Of a DNA stretch of 59,832 nt, positions 48,374 to 56,221 are shown piece by piece; the stretch's first letter is position 1, and every line of letters begins with the position of its first letter. Location of the stretch: assembly GCA_946187865.1 (NCBI GenBank), contig CAMHST010000007.1:1-59832 (forward strand), in the 5' to 3' direction. The position numbers and the translations under genes were made by a program. The stretch comes from an uncultured Bacteroidales bacterium. Lineage in GTDB: Bacteria > Bacteroidota > Bacteroidia > Bacteroidales > UBA932. Below the pieces are notes generated by a model that was not told the DNA's origin, ran no database searches, and was given only the letters and a program-made list of their open reading frames with translations.

Positions 48374-49342
48374 TCAATCCCCTTCCTGCGTAAGGGCGGG
48401 GAGCCATTCGGTTGAAGCGCCACCCACACATTCAACCATGCCAAAAGCATCTTTAAGGTTTCCTTGAACGGTAAGCGGAGACACCAATCCGGCGCCGGAC
48501 AGGACCTCGTTCTCCTGCGGCACAAAGAAACGATAGGCCGCAGGGCTCATACGATACAAATGCAGGCGATACAGGGCGCGGCGATGGCTGGGAAGATCCA
48601 TATATAGCCATTCAATACGGTCTTCTATGTTGGGAGTGTCAACCAGCAGTTCATACGGAGAGTCGCCACTCCCATCCACTTCGAACACAATCATCTTCTG
48701 CCCTGCGACAGATACGGACTGGAACCGTCCTTCCACTTTGCCCGACAAATCAAGGCTGTCGTTGGAACCATTCACGCCATATCTGAGGTCTCGCATGGGA
48801 GCATCCCGGACTTCCACGCTTCCATCAGGGAAGCGGGTCGTGTAGCGAAACAGGCCCTCCAGACGAACCCCATAATAGTTCCGCCCTGCATTTTCTTCGC
48901 TGTCCAGCAAAACATGATAGCGGTCATTCCAGTTGGAGGTCAACACTCGCCGATAAGTGAAACGAGGCGGAGAAGGAATGCACGACTCCGCAATGACGAC
49001 ATCGTCTCCAGCCTCCCGAACGACAAGCCTGACCTGGTCCCCCTCCGCCAGGTCCGTTGCGGCAGAGAACAGAAGCCCGTTCCCGTCCTTCCTCGTAGAT
49101 TGCCACGCCACCGGAGTGTCATTGACGAGCAAGTGTGCCGACACAGGGGCCAAGGCATAATCCCGTGCGTCTCGATTGAGGGGATGGGTCCGGTACAAGA
49201 CCAGAGACGTGGAATCGGGACCGGAGCTCGGGAAGCATTCCAAATAATATTTCCCGTCTCCCCGGATGTCCGGGTAATCCATGTACGACTCGCAGGCCGT
49301 AGCAAGCCCCATCAACAGAATGATGTTCAGTATCTTTTTCAT
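48374..49342 (-). CDS. DUF4249 lipoprotein
   Basis: 322 aa from ATG 49342. Lipobox Cys17 (LATAC). DUF4249 proteins are surface or periplasmic partners encoded next to TonB-dependent receptors in Bacteroidota, with an N-terminal Ig-like region (YYLECFPSSGPDSTSLVLYR ... AHLLVNDTPVAW) and a large beta-rich C-terminal half (RNYYGVRLEGLFRY and so on). Here the TonB receptor gene is 2 bp upstream. The ligand is unknown. Last gene of the accessory operon; 122 bp of mostly featureless DNA follow before the HAD gene. Confidence 0.85.
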   Translation of the reverse strand: MKKILNIILLMGLATACESYMDYPDIRGDGKYYLECFPSSGPDSTSLVLYRTHPLNRDARDYALAPVSAHLLVNDTPVAWQSTRKDGNGLLFSAATDLAEGDQVRLVVREAGDDVVIAESCIPSPPRFTYRRVLTSNWNDRYHVLLDSEENAGRNYYGVRLEGLFRYTTRFPDGSVEVRDAPMRDLRYGVNGSNDSLDLSGKVEGRFQSVSVAGQKMIVFEVDGSGDSPYELLVDTPNIEDRIEWLYMDLPSHRRALYRLHLYRMSPAAYRFFVPQENEVLSGAGLVSPLTVQGNLKDAFGMVECVGGASTEWLPALTQEGD

Positions 49343-49344
49343 GG

Positions 49345-51414
49345 TCAGAAACGTATCATGTAACTCACTGAAGGAATCGCCGGAAGGGCATATCCCTTCA
49401 GGGAATAGTGGCCGGGGTTCTGCTTGGAGTCCTCCAGGAGCAGGACAAGGGGGTTTTTCCGGCAATAGACATTATACAAGCCGAAGGTCCACACGCCTTC
49501 ATGCCCCCTTTTCGTCATTTTCTGTACCCGCAGTCCCACGTCCAACCGGTGCCAGGCGGGCATCTGCATGTTGTTGGGAGCGGAATACAGAAGTTTACTC
49601 GGGGAGCCGGGCCTTTCCAGGACATGCTCCGGGAGCGTGACCCTGTTGCCGGAATGGTAGTCCCACTGCACGTCCAGCCCGACAGCCTTGCTGATTTGCC
49701 ACGCATGCCTGATGGTCAGTTTGTGCCGGTTGTCGTACCGGTCAAGGAACCAATATGGATGAATGTCCGGGTAATTGCGCCAAGACCAGGACAGCGTGTA
49801 AAAAAGAGTGGTCTCGGTCGTGGCGGTCCGGTATCGGCCTTCAAGGGCCATCCCGTATGCACGGCCATTCCCGCAGGCGTAGTCCCCGTTGCCATCGTCC
49901 GCCGACGGAAAGAGCGTGACCCCGTTGGAGGACATGACCAGATTATCCATGTGCTTATAATACACCTCCCCCTTGAACGACAGGGATGGATGCGGGAAGG
50001 CACGAAACCCGACGGTAAGCTGATGCACGTCCGTGGGGGGCAGCAGGTCCGAGGACGGGGCCCAGCGGTTCGTGGGCAGGTCTAGGTAGATGGAAGTCAG
50101 CAGGTGAGAGAACTGGACCGTCCGTGTATACGTTGCATTGACGGTAAGGGGGGCTCCCCAGGAATAACTCGCCATCAGGCGCGGTTGCGGGATTACGAAG
50201 GATGCTTGTGCGGTCCGGCTGCCGTCCAGCCGGAAGCCTGCAAGGAGCGTCCATGCGCCAAGGGAAATCTTGTCATCGGCATAGAGGCTGACTGTATGCG
50301 AGGCGTCCTGAAAGCCGGGGTGAACATATCGGGCATACTGGTAGTCCACGCCCACGGCAATGCGATGGTGTTCCAGATAAAGGGACTGTTCCCCTTCGAC
50401 GCCCAGCAGCGAAACATGTCCCCTGTCTCCTCCGGAGAAGGAGCGTTCCAAGAGCGCATCTCCCTGCAGGCCAAACTCTTTTGTCTCATAACCGATGTCG
50501 GAAGCGCCCCGGGAATAATAGGCCAGGACGCGAAGAGGGGCATTCCGTGTGAAATGGTGTATCCATTCGCCCGACAACGCCAGATTTCCCCAATCCATTC
50601 CGATTTTACGAAAACTCTCTTCCTGGTAGATTTCTTTCCCATAATACTTGTCCTGGCTGGAATAAGAATAACGGAACTTGTCCCGGCCTCGATAGTAGCG
50701 GAACGAGATCTTGTCTTCCGTTCCGGGCGTCCAAGCCACATTCACATTCATATCATACAAATAGTAGGAGCCGGACGTCTTTTGGTCTTTCCCGGAGTTA
50801 TAGACGGAGAGTGCCGGTAGCAGCAGGATGTCCGGCCAACTGCGGCGCAAGGCCGCATAATAGGTAAGGCGATGGCCCGGCAGGGGCCCGCCTATCGTGA
50901 AATGTCCGTCCAGCAATCCCATGCTGGCCGTCCCGTGATGGTGCCGGATGTCCCCCTCTTTCGTGCTGATGTCCACCACCGAGGAGGCGCGGCCCCCATA
51001 GGCGGCCGGGAAACCGCTCTGGTAAAAGTCCAGGGAACGGATGGCCTCCGTATTGAAGGACGAGAAAATACCGCCCAGGTGGGCCACTTGCAGCAGCGGA
51101 ACACCGTCAAGCAGGTACAAGTTATCGCTTCCGTCCCCGCCATGGACATACAGTCCGGAGGTCAGTTCCATGCCCGACGCCACGCCGGAAAGCGTCTTCA
51201 GGGTCCGGACGATGTCCGGAACACCCAGAGCTGTCACGCCTGTGCGGAGTGCCTCGCCATCATAGGAAGTCAGTCCCGACAACAATGCCCGGTCATCATC
51301 GGCCACCACCATGGAGGCAGAGAGCGTATCCAACTGGTCCGGGGCCTGGGCATACACCAGCACCCCCGGACCAGCGATGGACAGGCTAAGGAAGAGCAAA
51401 CGACACCCTCTCAT
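49345..51414 (-). CDS. TonB-dependent receptor
   Basis: 689 aa. Signal peptide (LLFLSLSIAGPGVLVYAQA). The plug domain starts near residue 30 without the carboxypeptidase-like module common in SusC-type receptors: ALGVPDIVRTLKTLSGVA, LYVHGGDGSDNLYLLDGVPL, GGIFSSFNTEAIRSLDFYQS, GRASSVVDIS. The barrel (about 160-689) ends in PSVSYMIRF with terminal Phe. With the DUF4249 lipoprotein it forms an uptake pair of unknown substrate. Its start overlaps the 3' end of the upstream lipoprotein gene by 29 bp. Confidence 0.92.
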   Translation of the reverse strand: MRGCRLLFLSLSIAGPGVLVYAQAPDQLDTLSASMVVADDDRALLSGLTSYDGEALRTGVTALGVPDIVRTLKTLSGVASGMELTSGLYVHGGDGSDNLYLLDGVPLLQVAHLGGIFSSFNTEAIRSLDFYQSGFPAAYGGRASSVVDISTKEGDIRHHHGTASMGLLDGHFTIGGPLPGHRLTYYAALRRSWPDILLLPALSVYNSGKDQKTSGSYYLYDMNVNVAWTPGTEDKISFRYYRGRDKFRYSYSSQDKYYGKEIYQEESFRKIGMDWGNLALSGEWIHHFTRNAPLRVLAYYSRGASDIGYETKEFGLQGDALLERSFSGGDRGHVSLLGVEGEQSLYLEHHRIAVGVDYQYARYVHPGFQDASHTVSLYADDKISLGAWTLLAGFRLDGSRTAQASFVIPQPRLMASYSWGAPLTVNATYTRTVQFSHLLTSIYLDLPTNRWAPSSDLLPPTDVHQLTVGFRAFPHPSLSFKGEVYYKHMDNLVMSSNGVTLFPSADDGNGDYACGNGRAYGMALEGRYRTATTETTLFYTLSWSWRNYPDIHPYWFLDRYDNRHKLTIRHAWQISKAVGLDVQWDYHSGNRVTLPEHVLERPGSPSKLLYSAPNNMQMPAWHRLDVGLRVQKMTKRGHEGVWTFGLYNVYCRKNPLVLLLEDSKQNPGHYSLKGYALPAIPSVSYMIRF

Positions 51415-52021
51415 ACTTCAAATCTACCGGGCCAGTCACCAACTGTCCTGAATGGAAATCATAATAGCAGCCCTTTATCCGGACAGACAACGTTCCGTCC
51501 TGCAAGGAAAGGACACGGTCACCATAGGTGTAATGGTAATCGAGATACTCAATATCCCAGTCATTTTCCCAATACCGGGAATCGTCTATCCGGTCATTCA
51601 CGGTCTGATACGACAAGGACCCGTCCTCCTGGACTGTGTACGAATAATAAATATAGAGGCACCCTCCTGACAAGTCGTTCCTTAATGAATACTCCTCCGA
51701 TAGTTTGTCATACTTGATGTCTTGCATAGGGGCCACAAGTTGGAAGATCTCTTCCTTGTCATAGAGCTGGGGCGGATGAACGGACACAGGGGTGGAAATA
51801 ACCGACCCGGCAAAACTGAAAGCGGAAAATTCCTCCTTCAAATCCTTGCTGCACGTTCCGTCTCCATCCAGATCTATCGGGGACCCTCCCCATGTCATGG
51901 TCGTAAGGACATACTTCCCCCGTACCATATCCCCGATCCGTTCCAGCGTATCGTCTTCTTTTGTGCATGAACAAATCAGCAACAACAGCATGAGAGGAAT
52001 GACGTTATTGTGGTGCTTCAT
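51386..52021 (-). CDS. Unknown lipoprotein (211 aa)
   Basis: I do not recognise a family. The signal ends at Cys19 (LLICSC). The mature protein of about 190 aa begins DDTLERIGDMVRGKYVLTTM, which recalls lipocalin-like or DUF5004-type small Bacteroidota lipoproteins (a single beta barrel that starts with a Gly-Lys-Trp/Tyr strand). It has high Tyr and Asp content (DDSRYWENDWDIEYLDYHYT). It overlaps the TonB receptor start, so the two are probably translationally coupled. Confidence 0.75.
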   Translation of the reverse strand: MKHHNNVIPLMLLLLICSCTKEDDTLERIGDMVRGKYVLTTMTWGGSPIDLDGDGTCSKDLKEEFSAFSFAGSVISTPVSVHPPQLYDKEEIFQLVAPMQDIKYDKLSEEYSLRNDLSGGCLYIYYSYTVQEDGSLSYQTVNDRIDDSRYWENDWDIEYLDYHYTYGDRVLSLQDGTLSVRIKGCYYDFHSGQLVTGPVDLKYERVSFALP

Positions 52022-52033
52022 CTCGACTTCTTT

Positions 52034-53689
52034 TTAGTACCGATAGGGTAAAATGGTGAATTCAAATCGGTTTGATCCATATGTATAGAGTTCGTATTGA
52101 GAGGATGACGTAGCCTTTTTTACGTATTTGTCAGAATAAGAGACTATTGGACTTCCCAAGAAATCATCTTTGTCCGTCCATTGAATTGACTGTTTTTCCG
52201 ACATCGATATTTCGTCATTGCCACTCCAGCCTAGTTCAATCTTCCCAACCTGTTTGTCATTTTCGCCAGTGGTATCATATTCATAATTGATTTTTTCAGT
52301 AGTCGAGCTTGCAATCTTGTAAGTAACCGTGATTTCGTCGTAATTGGTAACACCCCTATCTATTTCTTCCACCTTAAGGGAATATGAGGACAGATTAGGC
52401 AAATCCCATTCCGGAAGAGTAAAGTTGTCATTGGGATAATACCACTTTGCGTTCAATGATGTAGCATTTCTCTTATAGTTTCCACTTTCATTGAAGGAGT
52501 AGCGCCAGTTGATATACCACTTGAACAAGGTGGCCCCCCACTCCTCCTTCTTTACAATATCGTTTTTTACGGTAAATAAATCTCTGGCTTTTACGGAATA
52601 AGCCACAGAACAGTTCCCTTTGGAACCAGCCATAATGGTAAACCGAATCTCCAGACAACCATCCGCCCATAGTTTTGCATATACTGTTGCTTGCGAGTCC
52701 TGCATATTATATCCATGTCCCCCATCGTCAATCCCATAATAATTGACAGAATTGCGTTCTGTATCGTCAAAAATTGACTCAAAAGCATCGGGATGCAATT
52801 TGAAACGATATATTTTGTTTCTCACATCTTTCCTTAACAGTCCTACAGAGGCATTGGAAGTCATTCCGTAATAGATATAATCATTCTGGCAGGCATAGGG
52901 GTTATTCTTGAAAAGATTATATGCAGTGATAATATCCGGGTTGATGGAATTCAATGTAGAAGCATAAACGATATTGGAATTCTCGCCCTGAGCTTCATTG
53001 AGCCACTCCCAAGAGTAGTTATCCTTTGTTTTCGGAGGGTTTTTGCTTGCATTAAAAACGTCGGAAATGAAAGAATAGTTCACGGCACCTCCTTTGGTTG
53101 GTGCAGACGCTACTACTCTCTCGTTTTCCTTGACAATCAGAACCGGTCCTCCAGGAATCGTTCCCTTTTCAATTGTTCCAATGAGGCATCCGTTCCCGAA
53201 CAGTTTCCGGCAAACACCGTCCCCTTCACGATAAGTGATTGCGACATAAGAATCGGAGGTATCCCAACGATCCAAACAAAAACCTTCACTGTCAAACCAT
53301 GTGGCATCTGAAACCAGAATGGTCAAAGTCAAGACCTCTTCCTCAATCTGTTTCATCAATTCCTCACTTCCAAGTTCCCGGACAAGAATTTCCCGGAAAG
53401 TTCCAAGCGTTCCAACTTCCTGATACTTAACAAAAGGATAAAAAACTTCATCATCGTTGTCGAATCTCTTCATTGCCTCCGATTTCAGGAACTCCCGGAC
53501 TTCCGGATATGCATATACAGCCTTTGAAAGGGAAATAGAGAAATTCTCCAATGCAGACTGCCCATCCCGGACATCAACCAGAGAAGCTTGCAGAGGAACC
53601 TCTAAATCGTTCTTGTTACACGACGAAGCAAAAAAGGAGAGAGTTATGACCACCACAGTCATCATTAAATATACATAAATCTTTTTCAT
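52034..53689 (-). CDS. Unknown lipoprotein (551 aa), AT-richer
   Basis: No recognised family. Lipobox Cys24 (FFASSC). The N-terminal third is mixed alpha/beta (QSALENFSISLSKAVYAYPE, FREILVRELGSEELMKQIEE). The rest is beta-rich with many Asn, Tyr and Trp (SWEWLNEAQGENSNIVYAST, GGHGYNMQDSQATVYAKLW), ending in aromatic strands. The gene is visibly richer in A+T than the surrounding DNA, and its codons end in A/T more often, suggesting recent acquisition. It lies between DUF3244 and the 211-aa lipoprotein gene in one operon. Surface display is likely, function unknown. Confidence 0.75.
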   Translation of the reverse strand: MKKIYVYLMMTVVVITLSFFASSCNKNDLEVPLQASLVDVRDGQSALENFSISLSKAVYAYPEVREFLKSEAMKRFDNDDEVFYPFVKYQEVGTLGTFREILVRELGSEELMKQIEEEVLTLTILVSDATWFDSEGFCLDRWDTSDSYVAITYREGDGVCRKLFGNGCLIGTIEKGTIPGGPVLIVKENERVVASAPTKGGAVNYSFISDVFNASKNPPKTKDNYSWEWLNEAQGENSNIVYASTLNSINPDIITAYNLFKNNPYACQNDYIYYGMTSNASVGLLRKDVRNKIYRFKLHPDAFESIFDDTERNSVNYYGIDDGGHGYNMQDSQATVYAKLWADGCLEIRFTIMAGSKGNCSVAYSVKARDLFTVKNDIVKKEEWGATLFKWYINWRYSFNESGNYKRNATSLNAKWYYPNDNFTLPEWDLPNLSSYSLKVEEIDRGVTNYDEITVTYKIASSTTEKINYEYDTTGENDKQVGKIELGWSGNDEISMSEKQSIQWTDKDDFLGSPIVSYSDKYVKKATSSSQYELYTYGSNRFEFTILPYRY

Positions 53690-53728
53690 TTTTTCGTTCA
53701 TTAAAGTATTATATCAACCCATTATTTG

Positions 53729-54121
53729 CTAGATGGTAAAACAACCTTGATAAACCATCCCATTCTCTAGCGTGATGGTGATAGTCCATAGCCCCGCAGA
53801 CGCTGAAAAAGGAATCTCCGAAAGGCCATTTCCGGGGACAACGGTAGCTCCACTCTCACCCGTATGGGCATTGTCTAATGCAATGCATACAGTTTCTCCG
53901 GCGGCGGTAAGATATAGCTCTACAGATGACGTCTCGTCATTGAAGTACGCTTCAATGCGGGTTGCAGAAGGGACCCTAGGGCGATTAGTATTCTGCTCGT
54001 TTTTTTTCTCAACAAGTATTTCTGATGAGTCGAATGATGATGATGGTTTGTTTGTTGCCTTTACAGGCATGGCCGCCACTCCTACCAGGAGCGCAAGCAC
54101 GAGTGCTGAGGTTTTTTTCAT
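53729..54121 (-). CDS. DUF3244 domain protein, exported
   Basis: 130 aa. Signal peptide (MKKTSALVLALLVGVAAMPVKA). After a low-complexity Ser/Glu/Asn linker, a single small beta-sandwich: RIEAYFNDETSSVELYLTAA, GETVCIALDN, SGLWTITITLENGMVYQGCF-like end. DUF3244 is a Bacteroidales-specific domain resembling an Ig-like or C-terminal sorting fold, often encoded next to membrane TPR regulators, as here. First gene of the leftward operon. Confidence 0.82.
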   Translation of the reverse strand: MKKTSALVLALLVGVAAMPVKATNKPSSSFDSSEILVEKKNEQNTNRPRVPSATRIEAYFNDETSSVELYLTAAGETVCIALDNAHTGESGATVVPGNGLSEIPFSASAGLWTITITLENGMVYQGCFTI

Positions 54122-54282
54122 ATAATAGAATTAGAATTTAGGCGCCGCAAAGTTCGCAAAAGGACTTGGAAGGATATGCATGAAATAGGCTGTTTTTTAT
54201 AAAAACAAACAATTGATTACCAAGTGATTAACAGAAAAATAGGTTGTATCTTCATTTTTGCACGAGGTTTTTGCCATTGCCT

Positions 54283-54314
54283 TTTGCATTTCCGCTCCGG
54301 AGTCGCTATATTTG
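54283..54314 (+). promoter_or_regulatory. Strong promoter upstream of the structured RNA
   Basis: TTTG (54283-54286), 20-bp spacer, TATATTTG (54307-54314): a perfect match to both Bacteroidota promoter elements at ideal spacing. Transcription would start near 54320, about 265 nt before the TPR gene ATG. It is the best promoter seen in this accessory region. Confidence 0.75.
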
Positions 54315-54319
54315 CAAGC

Positions 54320-54496
54320 GAAGAACATTCACATTCATTGAATGCCTTCATCCTGTCAATCTAAAACCGGAACTGCTACACTTATCTTTAGGGGACAGGA
54401 TTGATGGGTTGGGTCGTGTGCCTTACACGGTCCAATCCATTGTTCCCTTAGGCTGTAGCAGGCCTCCGGTTTTATGGATTGGACCGTGTTTTTATT
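54320..54496 (+). ncRNA. Structured RNA: 6S-like small RNA or attenuator leader
   Basis: The 177 nt after the promoter can fold as one nested hairpin. P1: GTCAATC (54355-54361) with 54477-54484, AAAACCGG (54363-54370) with CCGGTTTT (54466-54473), CTGCTAC (54373-54379) with GTAGCAG (54455-54461). A bubble follows, 54380-54389 opposite 54449-54454. P2: AGGGGACA (54390-54397) with TGTTCCCT (54441-54448). P3: 16 pairs, 54404-54419 with 54425-54440, five-base loop. This closing stem/central bubble/terminal stem plan is that of 6S RNA, and the bubble strand reads TATCTTTA, nearly the -7 consensus. In competition, 54425-54440 pairs perfectly with 54474-54489 to make a terminator. Identity as 6S (6S-Flavo type) versus cis leader is unresolved. 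Confidence 0.5.
54425..54496 (+). terminator. Intrinsic terminator 1, mutually exclusive with P3/P1
   Basis: A 16-bp perfect inverted repeat (54425-54440 and 54474-54489) with a 33-base loop, followed by TTTTATT (54490-54496). Its left arm is also the right arm of P3, and its right arm overlaps the outer P1 pairing, so this terminator and the nested hairpin cannot coexist. Confidence 0.75.
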
Positions 54497-54532
54497 CCGG
54501 TCGGTCCATACTGTATGGGCTACCGGATTTTT
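54497..54532 (+). terminator. Intrinsic terminator 2 in the TPR gene leader
   Basis: CCGGT (54497-54501) pairs with ACCGG (54522-54526) and CCATA (54506-54510) with TATGG (54514-54518), then ATTTTT. An alternative pairing, GCTACCGGA (54519-54527) with TCCGGTAGC (54567-54575), would use the same ACCGG and break this terminator. Confidence 0.6.
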
Positions 54533-54583
54533 GATAGAATTAAGTTAGGCACTCCAGAGGAGTTTGTCCGGTAGCTTTTATTT
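54519..54583 (+). promoter_or_regulatory. Leader hairpin just before the TPR gene start
   Basis: GCTACCGGA (54519-54527) is inverted at 54567-54575, and inside is ACTCC-AGA-GGAGT (54551-54563). The structure ends 8 bases before the ATG (54584) and would cover the ribosome landing region. It competes with terminator 2. Confidence 0.55.
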
Positions 54584-56221
54584 ATGAGTAGAAAAATTTC
54601 AGTTCTTGTTGTATGTTTGGTGGCACTATGTTCGTGTAACCGGTTGTGGAAACACTATGAACCGCTGGTCCGGGAACAGCCGGACAGCGCCCTGGCACTC
54701 CTTCGGAGCATGAACCCGGACCGGATGTTGTCCCGCAGGGAACGGGCAGACTATTTCCTTCTTCTGAGCATGGCCATGGACAAGTGTTATATTGACCTTA
54801 CGTCCGACTCCCTTATAAAACCCGCGGTTGTGTATTTCGAGCATCGGCTACCCAAAAAGAAAAGGATGCTGGCATATTATTACTGGGGGCGAGTTCAGTC
54901 CAATGCTCACCATCTGGCGGAAGCATCCCTCTCATTTGACAAAGCAGGGGATTTGGCACTTCAGTTGGGGGACTATCTATATTTAGGGCTTGCAAACCAG
55001 CAGTTAGGGGATTTATATGCTGCCTCTTATGACAGGGAACATTTGGTATCATTTTACGAAAGAGCCCTTTCTGCCTTCGAGCAATCGGGGAAACAGAATT
55101 ATATAGATAACGCCCGGCTTGAACTTGCCACTGCCTACAATAACAACGGACAGCGGGAAGAGAGTGAAGCACTGTTCCAAAGCCTGCTGCAGCAGGACTC
55201 TCTGGACATCGACCTTCGGAAAGAACTCTACCTTTCCTATGCCCGAAGACTCGGCGGGATGGACAACAATCATGGCGAAGAGGCGTATGCCTACTTCCAG
55301 AAGGCGGACCTGGAGACGTTTGACGTTTCGGATTTGGGCGCTATGGCGGTGATGGCGTATTTTGCCGGAGACGTCACCACGTCTGCCCGCTTGATGGCAC
55401 GGGCTGATTCTCTTGCGACAACCGGCAGGGACAAAGCCTCGGTCAGCTTTGACCGGTTCCGGATTGCACACCGGCAGGGAAACGACACAGAGGCCATTGA
55501 CTACCTGCAAGATGCCGTTACGATCCAGGATTCCATCCTGCAACAGGCACTGAACCAGTCGGTGAGCCATGCCAGGAGCCGCTTCTTCCGTGAGGAAGCA
55601 GAAAAACAGCAGCGTCGGAACCAAACCCAAGCCCTGTTCTTTGTTCTATTGGCAACCTTCGGCATTTCCACCTTTCTCATATTTGTTCATAATCACAGAA
55701 GAAGAATCCAAGAAGACATGGCCAGCCTTGAGGACATCCGCCTGCAGATAGAGGCGGAGAAAGAGGGCAGAGCCCAACTGGCCAATGCCATCCTAGCCCA
55801 TCAGATGAACGAGCTGAACCTGATTTCGGAAGAGTATTTCAAGAGCGACGGACGCGCCCGGCGGGAAACATACTTCCGGGCGTTCGAGAAGAAACTGGAC
55901 GCCTTCCGGGAAAACAATGCCGATTTACAGGAACTGGAACAATCTGTAAACATGCTCAAAGATAACGCCATCGGACTGCTGCGAGAAGAGATTCCCGGCC
56001 AGTCCCGTCACTTTTACAAGATGTGCACGATGTTTTTCGCCGGATTCCCCTACGACTTGATCCACTTGCTGACAAACAGTTCCATTCCCACGCTGAAAGC
56101 CACCAAATCGCATTACAAGAAACAGATCCAGGCTTCGGACGCTCCTCACCGGGAACTATTCCTTTCCCTCCTGGACAGCGCCGCCAAAAAACCGGCCGGC
56201 CGGCACAAAATGTCTGATTAA
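54584..56221 (+). CDS. Membrane TPR protein with C-terminal HTH-like region
   Basis: 545 aa. The signal or lipobox ends at Cys18 (ALCSC). Residues 25-335 form TPR-like helical repeats (YYYWGRVQSNAHHLAEASLS, GLANQQLGDLYAASYDREHL, ARLELATAYNNNGQREESEA), predicted periplasmic. One transmembrane helix follows, ALFFVLLATFGISTFLIFVH (349-368), then a cytoplasmic coiled coil (about 370-470). The end, MFFAGFPYDLIHLLTNSS then IPTLKATKSHYKKQI, aligns in pattern with the degenerate LuxR-like HTH of Bacteroides TPR/membrane regulators. It probably senses an envelope cue and controls the divergent operon. Its 3' end overlaps atpG by 4 bp. Confidence 0.8.
   Translation: MSRKISVLVVCLVALCSCNRLWKHYEPLVREQPDSALALLRSMNPDRMLSRRERADYFLLLSMAMDKCYIDLTSDSLIKPAVVYFEHRLPKKKRMLAYYYWGRVQSNAHHLAEASLSFDKAGDLALQLGDYLYLGLANQQLGDLYAASYDREHLVSFYERALSAFEQSGKQNYIDNARLELATAYNNNGQREESEALFQSLLQQDSLDIDLRKELYLSYARRLGGMDNNHGEEAYAYFQKADLETFDVSDLGAMAVMAYFAGDVTTSARLMARADSLATTGRDKASVSFDRFRIAHRQGNDTEAIDYLQDAVTIQDSILQQALNQSVSHARSRFFREEAEKQQRRNQTQALFFVLLATFGISTFLIFVHNHRRRIQEDMASLEDIRLQIEAEKEGRAQLANAILAHQMNELNLISEEYFKSDGRARRETYFRAFEKKLDAFRENNADLQELEQSVNMLKDNAIGLLREEIPGQSRHFYKMCTMFFAGFPYDLIHLLTNSSIPTLKATKSHYKKQIQASDAPHRELFLSLLDSAAKKPAGRHKMSD

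Noticed and set aside
54425..54489. A site-specific invertible promoter flanked by the 16-bp inverted repeat
   Set aside because: The 33 bp between the arms hold no promoter-like sequence, far shorter than known Bacteroides invertons, and the T run after the right arm fits a terminator. The true promoter (54283-54314) lies outside the repeat.
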